This document shows, piece after piece, positions 23,746 through 36,098 of a stretch of DNA of 64,000 bases. Position 1 is the first letter of the stretch, and the number at the start of each line of letters is the position of its first letter. The position numbers and the translations under genes are program-made. Location of the stretch: NCBI GenBank assembly GCA_029204225.1, contig CM055099.1, positions 68,565,084 to 68,629,083 on the forward strand. Direction: 5' to 3'. This DNA is from Diphasiastrum complanatum. Taxonomy: Eukaryota; Streptophyta; Lycopodiopsida; Lycopodiales; Lycopodiaceae. Below the pieces are notes generated by a model. It made no database searches and was not told the DNA's origin. It was given only the letters and a program-made list of their open reading frames with translations.

Positions 23746-24849
23746 AGATCCTTGATAGAGAATGCCAAAAAATCTAGTAGAAGAGACATATCTAAGCACT
23801 CTCTTGGCACTTTTCCAATGATGCATCGAAGGACCTTGCATATATTGACTTAACTTGCTTACACTATAACTCAAATCTGGTCTAGTGATTGTCAAATAGA
23901 TTAAGGAGCCTATTAGCTTCCTAAAGAGTGTGATGTCCTCAAAGGATGCTTCACCACAATCATTAGTAACTTTACAAACTTGCTCCATAGGGGTGTCAAT
24001 CCCCTTACAATCTTTCATGCCGAACCTTTCAAGAGTGGAAGTAGCATACTTTGATTGACTTATAAAAGTAAAATCACTACCTCTAGTAGCTTTTATTCCA
24101 AGTATGAACTTAAGAAGTCCTAGATCTACCATCTTGAATTCAGTAGACAAAGAAGCTTTAACATTTCTTATGCCTTCACCATCATTTCCTGTCAATATGA
24201 TATCATCAACATAAAGTACTAAAATGATGATCTTTCCATCATTACATTTGATGTACAATGAAGGCTCATAAGAGCTAATCACAAAGCCAAGAGAGTAGAG
24301 AATATCATACAACCTAGAGTACCAAGATCTAGGTGCTTGCTTCAAGCCATATAGGCTCTTCCTTAAGTGGCAAACCTTGTCCTCCTCACCATCCTTGATG
24401 AAGCCCTCGGGTTGCAACATGTATATTTCCTCCTCCAAGTAGCCATTCAAGAAAGCATTGGTCACATCCATTTGATAGAGATTCCACTTGAACAAAGTAG
24501 CGATACAAATGATCAATCTAATGGTTACAAGCTTTGCTACAGGAGCAAATGTATCTTCCTAATCTATGCCTTTAGTTTGAAGAAACCCCTTAGCAACCAA
24601 TCTAGCTTTGTACTTACTTATTGATCCATCTTGATTGTACTTTAATCTATAGATCCACTTACATGCAAGTGACTTCTTCCCATATGGAAGGTGTAAAAGA
24701 TTCCAAGTTCGATTATCTATCAAAGCATCAAACTGTACTTGCATTGCATCTCTCCAAACTTGTGATCTATTTGCATCTTCATAACATGATGGCTCTTCAA
24801 GCATTGTGGTTAGAAAAGATTGTGTCTTCCCTTTGCTTCCCTTTCTCAA
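23745..24849 (-). pseudogene. M1 reverse transcriptase and partial RNase H
   Basis: Frames at 24849-24559 and 24516 downward encode a copia reverse transcriptase. It contains NRTWNLLHLP, CKWIYRLKYNQDGSI, QMDVTNAFLNGYLEE and the catalytic YVDDIILTG. It then gives SLIYLTITRPDLSY and LRYVSSTRFFGILYQGS before the sequence turns into antisense of element P near 23745. A stop separates the two frames at about 24555. This enzyme copies element RNA into DNA. The RNase H catalytic part is lost. Confidence 0.85.
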
Positions 24850-24859
24850 AGTATGTGAG

Positions 24860-25280
24860 CCTTGAAGGCTCGGCCTTGCTGCTTGTGGATCTTCTCAAGT
24901 CTTAAAGACTTTGCACAATCACAAAGGCTCCTATATTTCCTCTCGGCCACCCCATTTTGTTGAGGGGTGTAGGGACAAGTGAGCTCTCTCTTAATGCCAT
25001 TGATCTCACAAAAGTCTCTCATCTTGTTGGAGATATACTCTCATCCATTATCACATCTTAGAACTTTAATGCAAGAACTAAATTGATTTTCCACTAGAGA
25101 CTTAAACTTTACAAAAGCTTCATATACAAGGCTTTTCTTAGGCAATAGTTCAATCCACGTGTATCTAGTACAATCATCAATAAAAGTCACATACATTAAA
25201 ACACCTCCATTACTTTCATGAGAAAAATCATGTACATCCGAAAGGATAAGATCCAAAGGTGAGGTAGATCACATGCCTCA
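24860..25280 (-). pseudogene. M1 integrase core, C-terminal part deleted
   Basis: The minus strand reads LSDVHDFSHESNGGVLMYVTF (first catalytic Asp in LSDVH), VLRCDNG (second Asp) and GVAERKYRSLCDCAKSL (Glu). It then jumps directly to the linker that precedes reverse transcriptase. The roughly 200 residues usually found here, including the TPFEML and IFGC segments, are absent. The segment continues from 30283, with M2 inserted between. Stops are present. Confidence 0.75.
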
Positions 25281-25923
25281 TGTGAAAGATTTCAGATCCT
25301 TAAGATCCAATCTACTCGAATGATCTTTGGTTAGAAAGAGAAATACACTACCAATTTCACCAATGTAGAAAAATTAGCATCTACACACAATTTGAGATGC
25401 AAACACTAATAGAACTTGATCAAACTTGAATGAAATGATTATGTACTGTTGCTGTCCGTACAAAACCAGCAAGCTATTGTATTTCACACATGTGGATCCT
25501 AGAAATAGCAAATATAGATCATTCTACACATAGAATTGCAAGCAATCACCAAGATAGTGCACCAATGGATAGTAGAACCCAAGAGAACCATGTATAAGCA
25601 TGAAATGAGATAGAGAAGAGAGAAGATGACTCTCTCTACATCCTTTTATAGCAGGTCCAAACCCTATTTGGCCACTTGGCTTTCCCACCAAAATGCTAAC
25701 CCTACCAATTTTGGGTCTAGATTCAATGTACGCAACTTATTCAAATTGAATCTACTCAAACTCGCATTCTATCTTTCCCACACTTTCAAAAAGTGTCTTT
25801 TCAAATGAAATTTAGACTAATGAACTTTGAAAAGTCAACCTCTAATCTAAAACAAGTTTTGGCCTCAATATGCCAAATATGAAAATATTGCAAAATGTGA
25901 TGAAACTAGTTGAATCTTTCACA
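25281..25923 (-). repeat. M2 3' LTR
   Basis: 643 bp with 11-bp inverted termini. Preceded (in element orientation) by a polypurine tract, GAAGAGGGAG, which overlaps the end of pol. Carries CACACATGTG at 25485, a one-base variant of the palindrome in its partner LTR. Confidence 0.92.
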
Positions 25924-27199
25924 CTCCCTCTTCAACTAGTTTTAGCATAGACTTTGATAATACTCCAAGTGAAGTCCTATGCTTCATGAACAAGTCTTTT
26001 CCCAATGCTTTGGTGAAGATATCAGCTACACATTCCCTTGAAGACACATGTTGAAGTTCCACCTCCTTTGCAATGACTTGCTCCCTCACAAAATGATATT
26101 GTATCTCAATATGCTTGCTCCTAGCATGAAAGATAGGATTGGATGCCATTCTTTGGGCTGATTGATTGTCACAAAAGATGATTGGGCTCTCTGAAAAATC
26201 CAGCAAGTGAAGATCCTTGATCATCCTTTTGATCCATACCATCTCCTTTGTGCAATGTGTAAGAGCTTTGTACTCGGCCTCACTAGATGACAATGAGATA
26301 GTGGCTTGTTTCTTTGACATCCATGATATAGCTCCATCACCTATGAAAATACAATAAGCACCAATGGATTTCCTATCCATTACATCCCCAGCATAGTCCG
26401 AATCTGAAAATCCAAAAAGATTAGGTGATGATCCCTCATACAATATGCCAAAATCTCGAGTTCCAATGATGTACCTCAAAACTCGCTTTCCTAGCTTCCA
26501 ATGCTCCTCACTAGGATATTGCATGAATTGACTCAATCTTCCAACACAATAGCTTAGATCAGGTCTAGTAATGGTTAGATAGATGAGTGAACCAACTAGC
26601 TTTCTATAGAGAGTAATGTCCTCGAAGGATCTTTCATTACCTCTTATAGTTAGCTTTACATGAGACTCCATAGGTGTATCAATAGCTTTTGCATCTACCA
26701 TATGAAATCTTTCTAGAATAGAATTAGCATACTTCTCTTGACAAATGAAAGTAGATTGAGAAGATCTAATTACTTCTATTCCTAAAATGTAATGCAAATT
26801 ACCAAGATCATGCACCTCAAACTCCTTCTTAAGAGCATTCTTGATATCCTCCACATCTTGATTGTCTTCACCACTCAAGATGATATCATCCACATAGATT
26901 AGCAAAATGGTAACATCATTTCCAGCAAACCTATAATAAAGTGAATGATCATACTCACTCATAACAAAGCCTTGAGAGAGTAAAAAAGTGTTAAGCTTAG
27001 CATACCAACTCCTTGGTGCTTGCTTAAGGCCATACAAACTCTTTTGTAGAAGACACACATGATTTGGCTTTGTTGATGAAATGTAGCTCTCGGGTTGCTC
27101 CATGTATACTTCCTCCTCAAGATCACCATTCAAGAATGCATTTGAAATGTCCATTTGCCATAGATCCCATCCATAAAGTGTAGCAAGTGAAATGATCAC
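25919..27199 (-). pseudogene. M2 reverse transcriptase and RNase H
   Basis: A 426-residue frame with QMDISNAFLNGDLEEEVYM, KSLYGLKQAPRSWY, the catalytic YVDDIILSG, the RNase H segment SDSDYAGDVMDRKS, LSSSEAEYKALT and the closing FTKALGKDLF. A single in-frame stop separates it from the upstream frame ending at 27200, the rest of the domain being intact. It ends at the 3' LTR. It converts element RNA to double-stranded DNA. The length and motif set are normal for copia. Confidence 0.88.
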
Positions 27200-28060
27200 T
27201 CAAATGCTTACCATCTTTGCCACGGGTGCAAAGGTCTCATCATAGTCAATTCCTTGTTGTTGAGCATATCCTTTTGCCACTAACCTTGCCTTGTACTTGT
27301 TGATAGATCCATCTTGGTTTGTCTTCACCTTGAAGATCCATTTGCATCCAATAGCTTTCTTGTCCTTAGGCAACTCCACCAATCTCCATGTTCCATTCTT
27401 CATAAGAGCTTGATACTCGAGATCCATTGCTTGGATCCACTCCTCTTCTTTCCTTGCTTGATCTACACTTGTAGGCTCATCCAAAGAGGTTAGGAAAGCA
27501 ACATAATTTCTAGAAACTACTTGCTTACCCTTTTGATCATATGTGAGCCTTGAAGGTACTTGTCTTTCTCTTGATGTTCTCCTTGGCTTTTGACTTGATG
27601 AAGGTCCATCATCACCACCATCCAAAGTAGGATCCTTCTCATCGACATCAAGAATGTTAGATCCATCTACTTTATCATCAATCATGCTTGAAGACACATT
27701 TGGAATGTTTCCCTCATAAAAAATGACATCTCTACCAGCAATCACTTTGTTAGTAGAAGAAATGTAAACCTTGTAGGCTTTACTCACCTCACTATATCCA
27801 ACAAAAATACCTCTTCTTGAAGATGGATCCTCCTTGGTCCTATCATCAAGAGTAATGTTGACATAGCATGTGCATCCAAAGGTTCTTAGAAAGTTGACAC
27901 TCGGCCTCCTCTTGAATAGCATCTCAAAAGGTGTCCTTCCATCCAAAATAGCCCTCGGCCACCTATTGCACAAGAAATTGGCACACAACAAAGCTTGATT
28001 CCTATTTGTAGAGAGAAATAGGAATTGTGCCAATTCCTTTGATTGCACACTCACCATCAT
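27200..28060 (-). pseudogene. M2 integrase C-terminus and RT N-terminus
   Basis: After a short non-homologous start, the frame reads QALLCANFLCNRWPRAILDG, TPFEMLFKRRPSVNFLRTFGC and FVGYSEVSKAYKVY. These are the C-terminal part of copia integrase. The linker and the start of reverse transcriptase follow (GTWRLVELPKDKKAIGCKW). The catalytic core with Asp-Asp-Glu, and the zinc-binding N-terminus, are absent: protease sequence is joined directly to this segment near 28010. Confidence 0.85.
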
Positions 28061-29026
28061 TGGCCGTGTAGATCACCCTCTTGTCATCTCCATATGCCAA
28101 CAAAGAAGTGAAGTATTCTTTGTGAAAGGTCATGTGTGAACTTGCTCCACTATCAATCCACCAAGGATCTAGATGTCCATCATTAGCAAGCATACATGAA
28201 GACATCACAAAAGCATTATCATTTGCATCTTGCACATCCAAACCATCCTCATCAAGAGTGAGATTACCTTGCTTGTCTCCTTGATCTCTCTTCTTCTTGT
28301 AGCACTCACTTGCAAAGTGTCCTTTGATGCCACAATAGAAGCACTTGAGCTTTGATCTATCCTTCTTTTTGCCACTTGAAGAAGCATCACTTGCTTTTGG
28401 TTTTGCCCTTGAATTTGCCCTTCGTGAACATAGCATCCTCTTGAAGTGTCGATGTAGATCCACCTCTTGCCATTGATCAAGATCTCTTGAAGATCCATCA
28501 AACTTGGCAAAGTCTTCTGAATAACAATACTTTGAACAATGTTAGCATGAGCATCCAACAAGCCATTAAGAATCACTTGAATAAGCTCTCCTTCCTTAAT
28601 GCTTTCATCTATGCAAGCTAACTCATCATTCAATGCTTTCATTCTCAAAACAAAAGTACTTGGACTTTCTTCATTCTTTTGCAAACAAGAAAAGATTTGC
28701 CTTCTTAGAGTCAACACTCTAGAAGTAGACTTGGATTCATAAAGCTTCTTTAATGAATTCCAAGCTTCCAAAGATGATGTGCACTTACCAACTTCCTTGA
28801 GAAGTTCATTGGTAACATTCATCTTTATCATGTGTAGAGCCTTCTTGGACCTCTTGTCATACCTCAATTGATCTTGTTGTGTTTCTGGTCTCTCCTCCAA
28901 ACCTACAACAATATCCAAAACATCATTCATCTCAAGAAGTGACTCCATCCTCACTTTCCATAATGAATAGTTACTTGAGGTAAGCCTATCATTGGCTTCC
29001 AACATGACTCCAATTGAGGTTGCCAT
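28002..29026 (-). pseudogene. M2 gag and protease
   Basis: Gag begins MATSIGVMLEANDRL at 29026, runs to about 28480, and continues after a frameshift with a CCHC knuckle (CFYCGIKGHFASEC) and the protease motif WWIDSGASSHM. The protease ends at GIGTIPISL, where a 2-nt deletion relative to M3 changes frame. It is close in sequence to E2. Confidence 0.85.
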
Positions 29027-29614
29027 GTAGCAATGACCTGATCTTCTCTTTCAACCTACTTCAATGCACAAAGCACTCCTTTGAACAACAACAAATGCTT
29101 TCAAAAGAAATCACCAAGATTTGAAACTATCTCACAAATTCTCTTCTAGCACTTATCCAAGCAAATCAACACATAGAATCATGGAATCTTGATCAACCTA
29201 TGATCTATCCTCAATCTAATGACTTTTGCCACTTCCTAAGATTGAAACACACTCAAATGAAGTCAAGAAACCTCACTATCTAGAGATCCAATCAAAATTA
29301 GGGTTTTGACAAAATCACAAAAAATTGACTATTCCAAATCTATATGCAAATGCTGAAAATTTGATATGCAATCTATAAGCCACCACTTAGGCTGAACCAA
29401 TGATCCAAAAATCGGCCAAATCCAGTATGTGAATTCAAGAATCAGAATTGAACAAGTATATTGACCTATTTAGTGTTTTGATCTACAAAAGATCCAATCT
29501 ACAAAAGCAAAAAATCCGATTTTGGTGTAGAATCCTCTCTAGCATGCTCTAGACTTGATATCTTCACCAAATCATTGATAGATCTGATTTCCTCCTTCAT
29601 AACTTAAAACACAA

Positions 29615-29626
29615 GCTCTGATACCA
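29615..29626 (-). promoter_or_regulatory. M2 primer binding site
   Basis: Reverse complement reads TGGTATCAGAGC, complementary to the 3' end of plant initiator tRNA-Met, and directly adjoins the 5' LTR. Confidence 0.9.
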
Positions 29627-30277
29627 TGTGAAAGATTTCAGATCCTTAAGATCCAATCTACTTGAATGATCTTTGGTTAGAAAGAGAAATACACTACCAA
29701 TTTCACCAATGTAGAAAAATCAGCATCTACACACAATTTGAGATGCAAACACTAATAGAACTTGATCAAACTTGAATGAAATGATTATGTACTATTTTTG
29801 TCCGTACAAAACCAGCAAGCTATTGTATTTCACACGTGTGGATCCTAAAAATAACAAATATAGATCATTCTACACATAGAATTGCAAGCAATCACCAAGA
29901 TAGTGCACTAATGGATAGTAGAACCCAAGAGAACCATGTACAAGCATGAAATGAGATAGAAAAGAGAGAAGATGACTCTCTCCATGAGTTACATCCTTTT
30001 ATAGCAGGTCCAAACCCTATTTTGCCACTTGGCTTTCCCACCAAAATGCTAACCCTACCAATTCTGGGTCTAGATTCAATGTACCCCAACTTATTAAAAT
30101 TGAATCTACTCAAACTCGCATTCTATCTTTCCCACACTTTCAAAAAGTGTTTACTCAAATGAAATTTAGACTAATGAACTTTGAAAAGTCAACCTCTAAG
30201 TCTAAAACAAGTTTTGGCCTCAATATGCCAAATATGGAAATATTGCAAATGTGATGAAACTAGTTGAATCTTTCACA
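29627..30277 (-). repeat. M2 5' LTR
   Basis: 651 bp, TG...CA ended, paired with 25281-25923. Contains the exact palindrome CACACGTGTG at 29831-29840. The TSD CCTCA follows at 30278-30282. Confidence 0.92.
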
Positions 30278-30282
30278 CCTCA

Positions 30283-31692
30283 CACACTTTGCCACACTTC
30301 TTGAAGGCTTTTGGTAGGCTTAGAGCTAGCTCCTTTGATGCCATGGATTCCATTGATTGATGATTAGGACAACCCAATATTTTGTGCCAAAGCTCCACTT
30401 GAGTCAACTCCTCCCTAACCATATTCACACTTTCAATAGCCACATTAGCATCCAACTTAAAGAGCCTTCCTTGCTTAATGCCACTAGTTATGCACTTATC
30501 ACTTTTCAAGATGGAACACACTCCATTCTTGAAATGTACATCTAGTCCATTGTCCATTAATTGACAAACACTAAGCAAGTTTTTTGTAATGGATGGAACA
30601 TACAAACATTATCAATATCTATTCTCTTAGATGATCCTAAGCATAATGGAATAGATCCTATACCATCTATCTTACATTCTTGATCACTAGCAGTGTAGAT
30701 TGACTTCTTAGAATCATTACAAGAAAGTAGAGTAGAAAAATAATGCTTGTTGAACTAGCCCCACTATTAATCCACCATGTCTCTTGGCTTGATCTTGGTG
30801 TAGATGCTACCATCAAGGATGTGTTGAAGCCATCATCTTCCTCCTCTCCTTGTGAAAGATTGCCTTGATCTTCACTCCCTTGTGCATTCTTCTTCTTATA
30901 ACATTTGGAAGCAAAGTGTCCTTTCTTTCCACAAAAGAAACACTTTAGCTTGGCTTTGTTCTTTTGCTTCCCTTTGGAGGTTGATCGTCCATCCTTTGCC
31001 TCGGCCTCCTTGCCTTGGATAATCTTGAAAGGATGAGTGTTCTTTTGGCCTTTAGATGTGAAGTTTGCTTTCTCATCACCATTATGTAGTGACAAGGACC
31101 CCATTCTGGTTTTGAGGTGTAGAAGCCTACCCTCCTCGGCCACAAGAACATTATGCAATTTATCAATTGATGGAAGTTGGTCTTCAATAGCAAAAGATTG
31201 AACTAGATTAGAGAACTCATCTCCTAATCCATTCAAAATTACTTGTACTAGTTCATTGTCTTGGATCTTCTCTCCTATAGATCCCAAATCTTTGTTCAAA
31301 GATTTTATCCTTAGAACATATTCTTGTCCATTTTATTCACTTTCCCTCATGCTTTCCAAGATCAAGTTTCTTAGCATAAGCACTCTTGAAGTGTTATTGC
31401 ATTCATAAATGTTCTTTAGTGAATCCCAAGCCTCTTTTGATGAGGTACAAGAAGCCACCTCCTTCAAGAGGTCATTGCTTACATTCAACTTTAAGCAATG
31501 TAGGGCTAATCTAACCCTCTTCTTGTATTTTAGTTGTTCTTGGGCAGCTTGAGGCTCTTCCTCAACTCCTAAAACAATATCAAAGAGGCCATGAACCACA
31601 AGTAGTGGTTCCATCCTCACTTTTCAAATGGAATAGTTTGTGGAAGTTAGTTTCTCACTAGATTCTAACATATATTTACCCATGGATGACAT
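30283..31692 (-). pseudogene. M1 gag, protease and pre-integrase
   Basis: Gag starts ATG at 31692 (MSSMGKYMLESSEKL). The tryptophan in its conserved NYSIWK block is a TGA stop, and another stop lies near 31333. The frame 31299-30667 has the CCHC knuckle CFFCGKKGHFASKC and a protease motif reading WWINSGAS: the catalytic Asp is Asn. The frame 30605 downward gives ITKNLLSVCQLMDNGLDVHF and a pre-integrase zinc segment, then is cut by M2 at 30282. Not functional. Confidence 0.82.
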
Positions 31693-32265
31693 TGTGAATG
31701 AAAGCTTATGAGATGCACAAAGATCTCTTGATAAATAGTGATCTAAGATAGATTTCTAGCTTTCAAAAAGCTTCTAATCTCGGCCCAATCAATCATAGTT
31801 CAACTTGGATGATGGTATAATAGATCTACTTCAAATATCCTAGCAAATCACTCCTCCAAAAAATTGATTCTAGTACAATTGTGTTTGATATTTCACACAC
31901 ACTTAAGATCTGAACAAATCAGCCTTGTAGATCTGATCTAATTCTTCAAAATGAATTGCTTCAATGATTCAAATCACTATTTGATCATTAGCATTCAATA
32001 AATTGAACCGACCTTGAATTTTGGACTAATATGCACATTTTTGGGTCAAAAAATACTTAAGGAATTTAATTTGAAGGTTGATGTACGGTTTCACACGTGT
32101 GGACAGTACTTAAGCAACCCACAAATTGATCTTGACCAAAAATAATGATGATACCTCTCTCCTTGAACTCGCCCTCTCAAGTAAAACTCAAAAACAACAC
32201 ATTGTCAATAATTTCACAAGAACTATTAATCATTTAGATCACTCTTAGACTTGGCTCTGATACCA
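31693..32265 (-). promoter_or_regulatory. M1 leader and primer binding site
   Basis: Untranslated leader with a tRNA-Met primer site (plus strand GGCTCTGATACCA, 32253-32265) and one CACACGTGTG palindrome at 32092-32101. No gene is seen. Confidence 0.8.
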
Positions 32266-32873
32266 TGTTAATTTTCAGAGAAAAAAGACAATTATGATTG
32301 TACTTATCAATCATTAAGAGTTATTGATTGCTTAATCCAAAGATCTATTAAGTTCTAGGTGTTAGATCTTGATCTAGATGCTTTACACTATGATTTAAGC
32401 AAGAGCAATGGATCAAATGATTAAAAACTTGGATGAGTGGCCTCACACGTGTGGAGGACAATACCTATATGGCCTGTTTACAGAGAGTAAAGTACTCAAA
32501 CTGAGACATGCATTTCAATCACAAAAACACAAGACAAATGTGGAAAATACAAGCAAGACTAGAAATTGCCAATGTCACTTCAACTTCTCATTAATTTGGT
32601 TGATTTCTTTATAGGTCAAGTACATCCACGAGTTGTGTACTGTCCAGCAAGCCTTCACACGTGTGAAGAGTGCCTAGTCATCCAGATCCACCAATGGGAG
32701 CCATATGTGCTCATTTCCCAAAGTTGACTATTCTCTTTGGCTAGAAAACAAAAAGCTAGTCTTCCACATTTATAGGAATATTTCCTGTAAAATAGGATCT
32801 AATGGAATCTTCCTATCTTATCATCTAGAAGCTTATCCACACGTGTGAATGGTATCTTGACATGTGTGAGTAA
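32266..32873 (-). repeat. M1 5' LTR, inner part (interrupted by M3)
   Basis: Starts TGTTAATTTTC beside the primer site and is interrupted at 32873 by M3. It contains three exact CACACGTGTG palindromes (32444, 32656, 32838). The first five bases of the break, AGTAA, are repeated after M3. Confidence 0.8.
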
Positions 32874-33528
32874 AGTGAAAAATACAGATCCTAAGTGGAT
32901 CTAAACTCCAAGATCATTGGCTTGAATGCTTGCACTCCAGACTACATAAGCTAGGAATTGGCAACACATTCTATGCTACCTAGAATGCAAAGAACTTGAT
33001 CAAAAAGCATTTATCACAAATGGAAACTTCCATAAACATCAAGTGCGGCCCAAAATAGCATTATACAGTCCATAATACATCAGCCTATCACTTTTGGAAA
33101 GCACCTAAGATCATACACAATAGCTTGAAGACAATACACACAACAATGCTCTCAATGGAGGAAGAAACAATGACAATGATCTATTGATCTCAATGAAGCA
33201 TACAAAAGGTTTCTCCAACCTGTTCTCCACGACTTCCCTACTATTTATGGATGAGGAAGATGACTCTCTCTCCTCTCTCTAGAAGGTACTTGACCCTAGA
33301 TATTCCCTATATAGGAAAAATAGCTAAAAATGGCTTATATGACCAAAATACATCAAAATGGTCTCATTTTGAAGGGTATGAAGTTTGACACTTCATCATA
33401 CTGAAAAAATACAGTAAATAAAAACATTGTGGCCTGGTTCACACGTGTGAAACTCCAGAACCAAAACTATTTACAATTTTAGCCAATTTAGGCCTCAAAC
33501 TAGCTAGGAAATGTTGACAATTTTCACA
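32874..33528 (-). repeat. M3 3' LTR
   Basis: 655 bp, paired with 37271-37925. A polypurine tract (GAAGAGGGAG on the minus strand) borders it at 33529. A CACACGTGTG palindrome lies at 33440-33449. Confidence 0.9.
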
Positions 33529-34957
33529 CTCCCTCTTCAACATTGGATGCTAGTTTCAACATAGTCTTTGAGCACATTCCAAGATTAGATCTATGAATTA
33601 AATATAGGTCCTTTCCCAATGGTTTGGTGAAGATATCAGCCACACACTCCTTTGAAGAGACATGTTGAAGCTCCACCTCTTTGGCAATGACTTGATCTCT
33701 CACAAAATGGTGAGCAATCTCAATGTGCTTGCTCCTTGCATGAAAAACAGGATTGCTTGCCAAGCTTTGGGCTGAAAGGTTATCACAAAGTATGATTGGA
33801 GTCTTCTCTGGTTCCAGCAAGTGAAGATCCAATAACATCCTCTTGATCCAAAGAATCTCCTTGGTGCATGTTGTTAATGCCTTGTACTCGGCTTCGGTGG
33901 AAGATAGAGAGATAGTTGGTTGCTTCTTTGATAGCCATGAGACCACTCCATCTCCAAGATAGATTGCAAAGGCACTTGTTGACTTCCTATCCATTTGATC
34001 ACCTGCAAAATCTGAATCTGAAAATCCACAAAGGTTAGGTGTAGTACCTCCATACAAGATGCCAAAATCTCTAGATCCCGAGATGTATCTAAGTACTCTC
34101 TTTCCTAGCTTCCAATGAGCCTCACTAGGATCTTGCATAAATTGACTTAGTTTACCAACCACAAAGCTTAGATCAGGTCTTGTGATGGTTAACCATATAA
34201 GAGATCCTATTAGCTTTCTATAGAGAGTAATGTCCTTGAAGGATCTTTCATTACTTCTTGTAGTTAGCTTTACATTTGATTCCATAGGAGTAGAAACAAC
34301 TTTACAATCTTCCATATGAAACCTTTTTAGAATAGAGTTAACATAATTTTCTTGACATATGAATGTAGATTTAGAAGTTCTAATAATCTCTATTCCTAAG
34401 ATATAATGAAGTTTACCAAGATCTTGAATTTCAAACTCTCTTTTGAGTGCCATCTTGATTTCATCTATATCTAGATTGTTACCACCACTTAAGATAATGT
34501 CATCAACATAGATCAAAAGTAAAGTGATATCATTTTCATTCAATCTAAAGTAGAGAGAATGATCATACTCACTCATAACAAAGTTTTGAGAAAGTAAGAA
34601 GGAATTGAGCTTAGCATACCAACTCCTTGGTGCTTGCTTTAGCCCATACAAACTCTTTTGGAGATAGCACACATGATTAGGCTCATCATGTGAAACATAG
34701 CCCTCGGGTTGCTCCATGTAAATATCTTCTTCAAGATCACCATTCAAGAAGGCATTAGTAACATCCATTTGCCACATATCCCAATCATAAAGAGTTGCAA
34801 GAGAGATTAGGATTCGAATAGTTACCATCTTTGCCACGGGTGCAAAGGTCTCATCATAGTCAATACCATATTCTTGAGCATACCCCTTTGCCACCAACCT
34901 TGCCTTGTACTTGTTGATTGATCCATCTTGATTTGTCTTGATCTTGAAGATCCACAC
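33524..34957 (-). CDS. M3 reverse transcriptase and RNase H, open frame
   Basis: A 477-residue frame without stops. It holds the RT fingers (IFKIKTNQDGSINKYKARLV), QMDVTNAFLNGDLEEDIYM, KSLYGLKQAPRSWY, the catalytic YVDDIILSG, RNase H (SDSDFAGDQMDRKS, LSSTEAEYKALT) and the terminal FTKPLGKDLY. It ends at the 3' LTR. The frame begins at the deletion junction and is one register off from gag-protease, so translation of it would need a frameshift. It is the best preserved polymerase in the window and could be catalytically active if expressed. Confidence 0.85.
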   Translation of the reverse strand: MWIFKIKTNQDGSINKYKARLVAKGYAQEYGIDYDETFAPVAKMVTIRILISLATLYDWDMWQMDVTNAFLNGDLEEDIYMEQPEGYVSHDEPNHVCYLQKSLYGLKQAPRSWYAKLNSFLLSQNFVMSEYDHSLYFRLNENDITLLLIYVDDIILSGGNNLDIDEIKMALKREFEIQDLGKLHYILGIEIIRTSKSTFICQENYVNSILKRFHMEDCKVVSTPMESNVKLTTRSNERSFKDITLYRKLIGSLIWLTITRPDLSFVVGKLSQFMQDPSEAHWKLGKRVLRYISGSRDFGILYGGTTPNLCGFSDSDFAGDQMDRKSTSAFAIYLGDGVVSWLSKKQPTISLSSTEAEYKALTTCTKEILWIKRMLLDLHLLEPEKTPIILCDNLSAQSLASNPVFHARSKHIEIAHHFVRDQVIAKEVELQHVSSKECVADIFTKPLGKDLYLIHRSNLGMCSKTMLKLASNVEEGV

Positions 34958-34959
34958 TT

Positions 34960-36098
34960 ACACTAAGCAAATTCTTAGTGATTGAAGGAATGTACAAAAC
35001 ATTTTCAAGATTTGCTTTCCTATTTGTTGAAAGGGAAATAGGAATAGTGCCTATGCCTTTGATGTCACATTGACCATCATTTGCAGTGTAGATGATGTTA
35101 CCTTCTCCCTCATAAGACAATAAGGATGTAAAGTATTCCTTATGTCTTGTCATGTGAGATGAGGCTCCACTATCAATCCACCAAGGATCATTATCATCTA
35201 TGTTGGCTAACAAACTTGAAGTCATAACAAGTGATTCACATGTGTTATGTTCTTCCTCATCTATTGTAAGATTTCCTTGCCTCTCTCCTTGCTCTCTTTT
35301 CTTCTTATAACATTCATTTGCAAAATGACCTTTTATCCCACAATAAAAGCACTTGAACTTTGACTTATTGTTCTTAGTAGAAGAGGAAGAGGAAGAGTGA
35401 TCATCATGATCAAAGTTACCACCTTTGGACCATTTCCCTTTGCCTTTACCTTTGCCCTTGAATTTGCCTTTTGTGAAGAAAGCCTCTTCACCTCCACCTT
35501 GCAAGGATGCACCATCAAGCTTTGATTGCAACCTATGTTCTTCAGCCAATAAGATTTCTTGCAAGTCAACCACACTTGGCAAGACTCTTTGAATGGCAAA
35601 ACTTTGCACAAGGTTAGCATGTTCATTTAGCAAACCATTCAACATAACTTGGACTATTTCACCATCTTTTATGTTCTCATCAATGCATGCTAAATCATCA
35701 CTTAGGGACTTAACTCTCAAGATAAATGCATGAGCACTTTCACCCTCTCTTTGCCTACTAGAAAATATTTGCCTCCTTAGGGTCAATACCCTAGATGTGG
35801 ACTTTGATTCAAAGAGCTTCTTTAAGGCATTCCATGCCTCACTTGCACTTTGACACTTTCCAACTTCCTTGAGAAGTTCATTTGTAACATTCATTTTAAT
35901 GATATGAAGAGCCCTTTTGGCCTTCTTATCAAACCTTTGTTGCTCTTGAAGTGTGAGAGGTCTCTCTTCAATTTCTGCAACTATGTCCATGAGTTCATTC
36001 AACTCAAGTAAGGACTCCATCCTCACTTTCCAAGTAGAGTAGTTTGATGAACTCAACCTTTCACTAGACTCTAGCATGATCCCACCATTGGAAGCCAT
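34960..36098 (-). CDS. M3 gag-protease, open frame
   Basis: The frame starts MASNGGIMLESSERL at 36098 and is intact through capsid, a CCHC knuckle (CFYCGIKGHFANEC) and protease (WWIDSGASSHM), to NVLYIPSITKNLLSVS at about 34965. There integrase should begin. Instead, out-of-frame reverse transcriptase follows, adding about 37 foreign residues before the stop at 34860. The Gag part looks functional. It is nearly identical to the E5 Gag. Confidence 0.87.

Larger units (their letters stand above)
25281..30277 (-). mobile_element. complete-ended copia element M2, target duplication CCTCA
   Basis: Two LTRs (25281-25923 and 29627-30277), both TGTGAAAGATT...ATCTTTCACA, are flanked by the same five bases CCTCA at 25276-25280 and 30278-30282. 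The primer site is at 29615-29626. Orientation is minus. The insertion splits the pre-integrase region of M1. By eye the LTRs differ at about 20 positions plus a few small indels (roughly 3-4%). The coding region has gag, protease, integrase C-terminus, reverse transcriptase and RNase H, but the integrase core is deleted. Confidence 0.92.
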
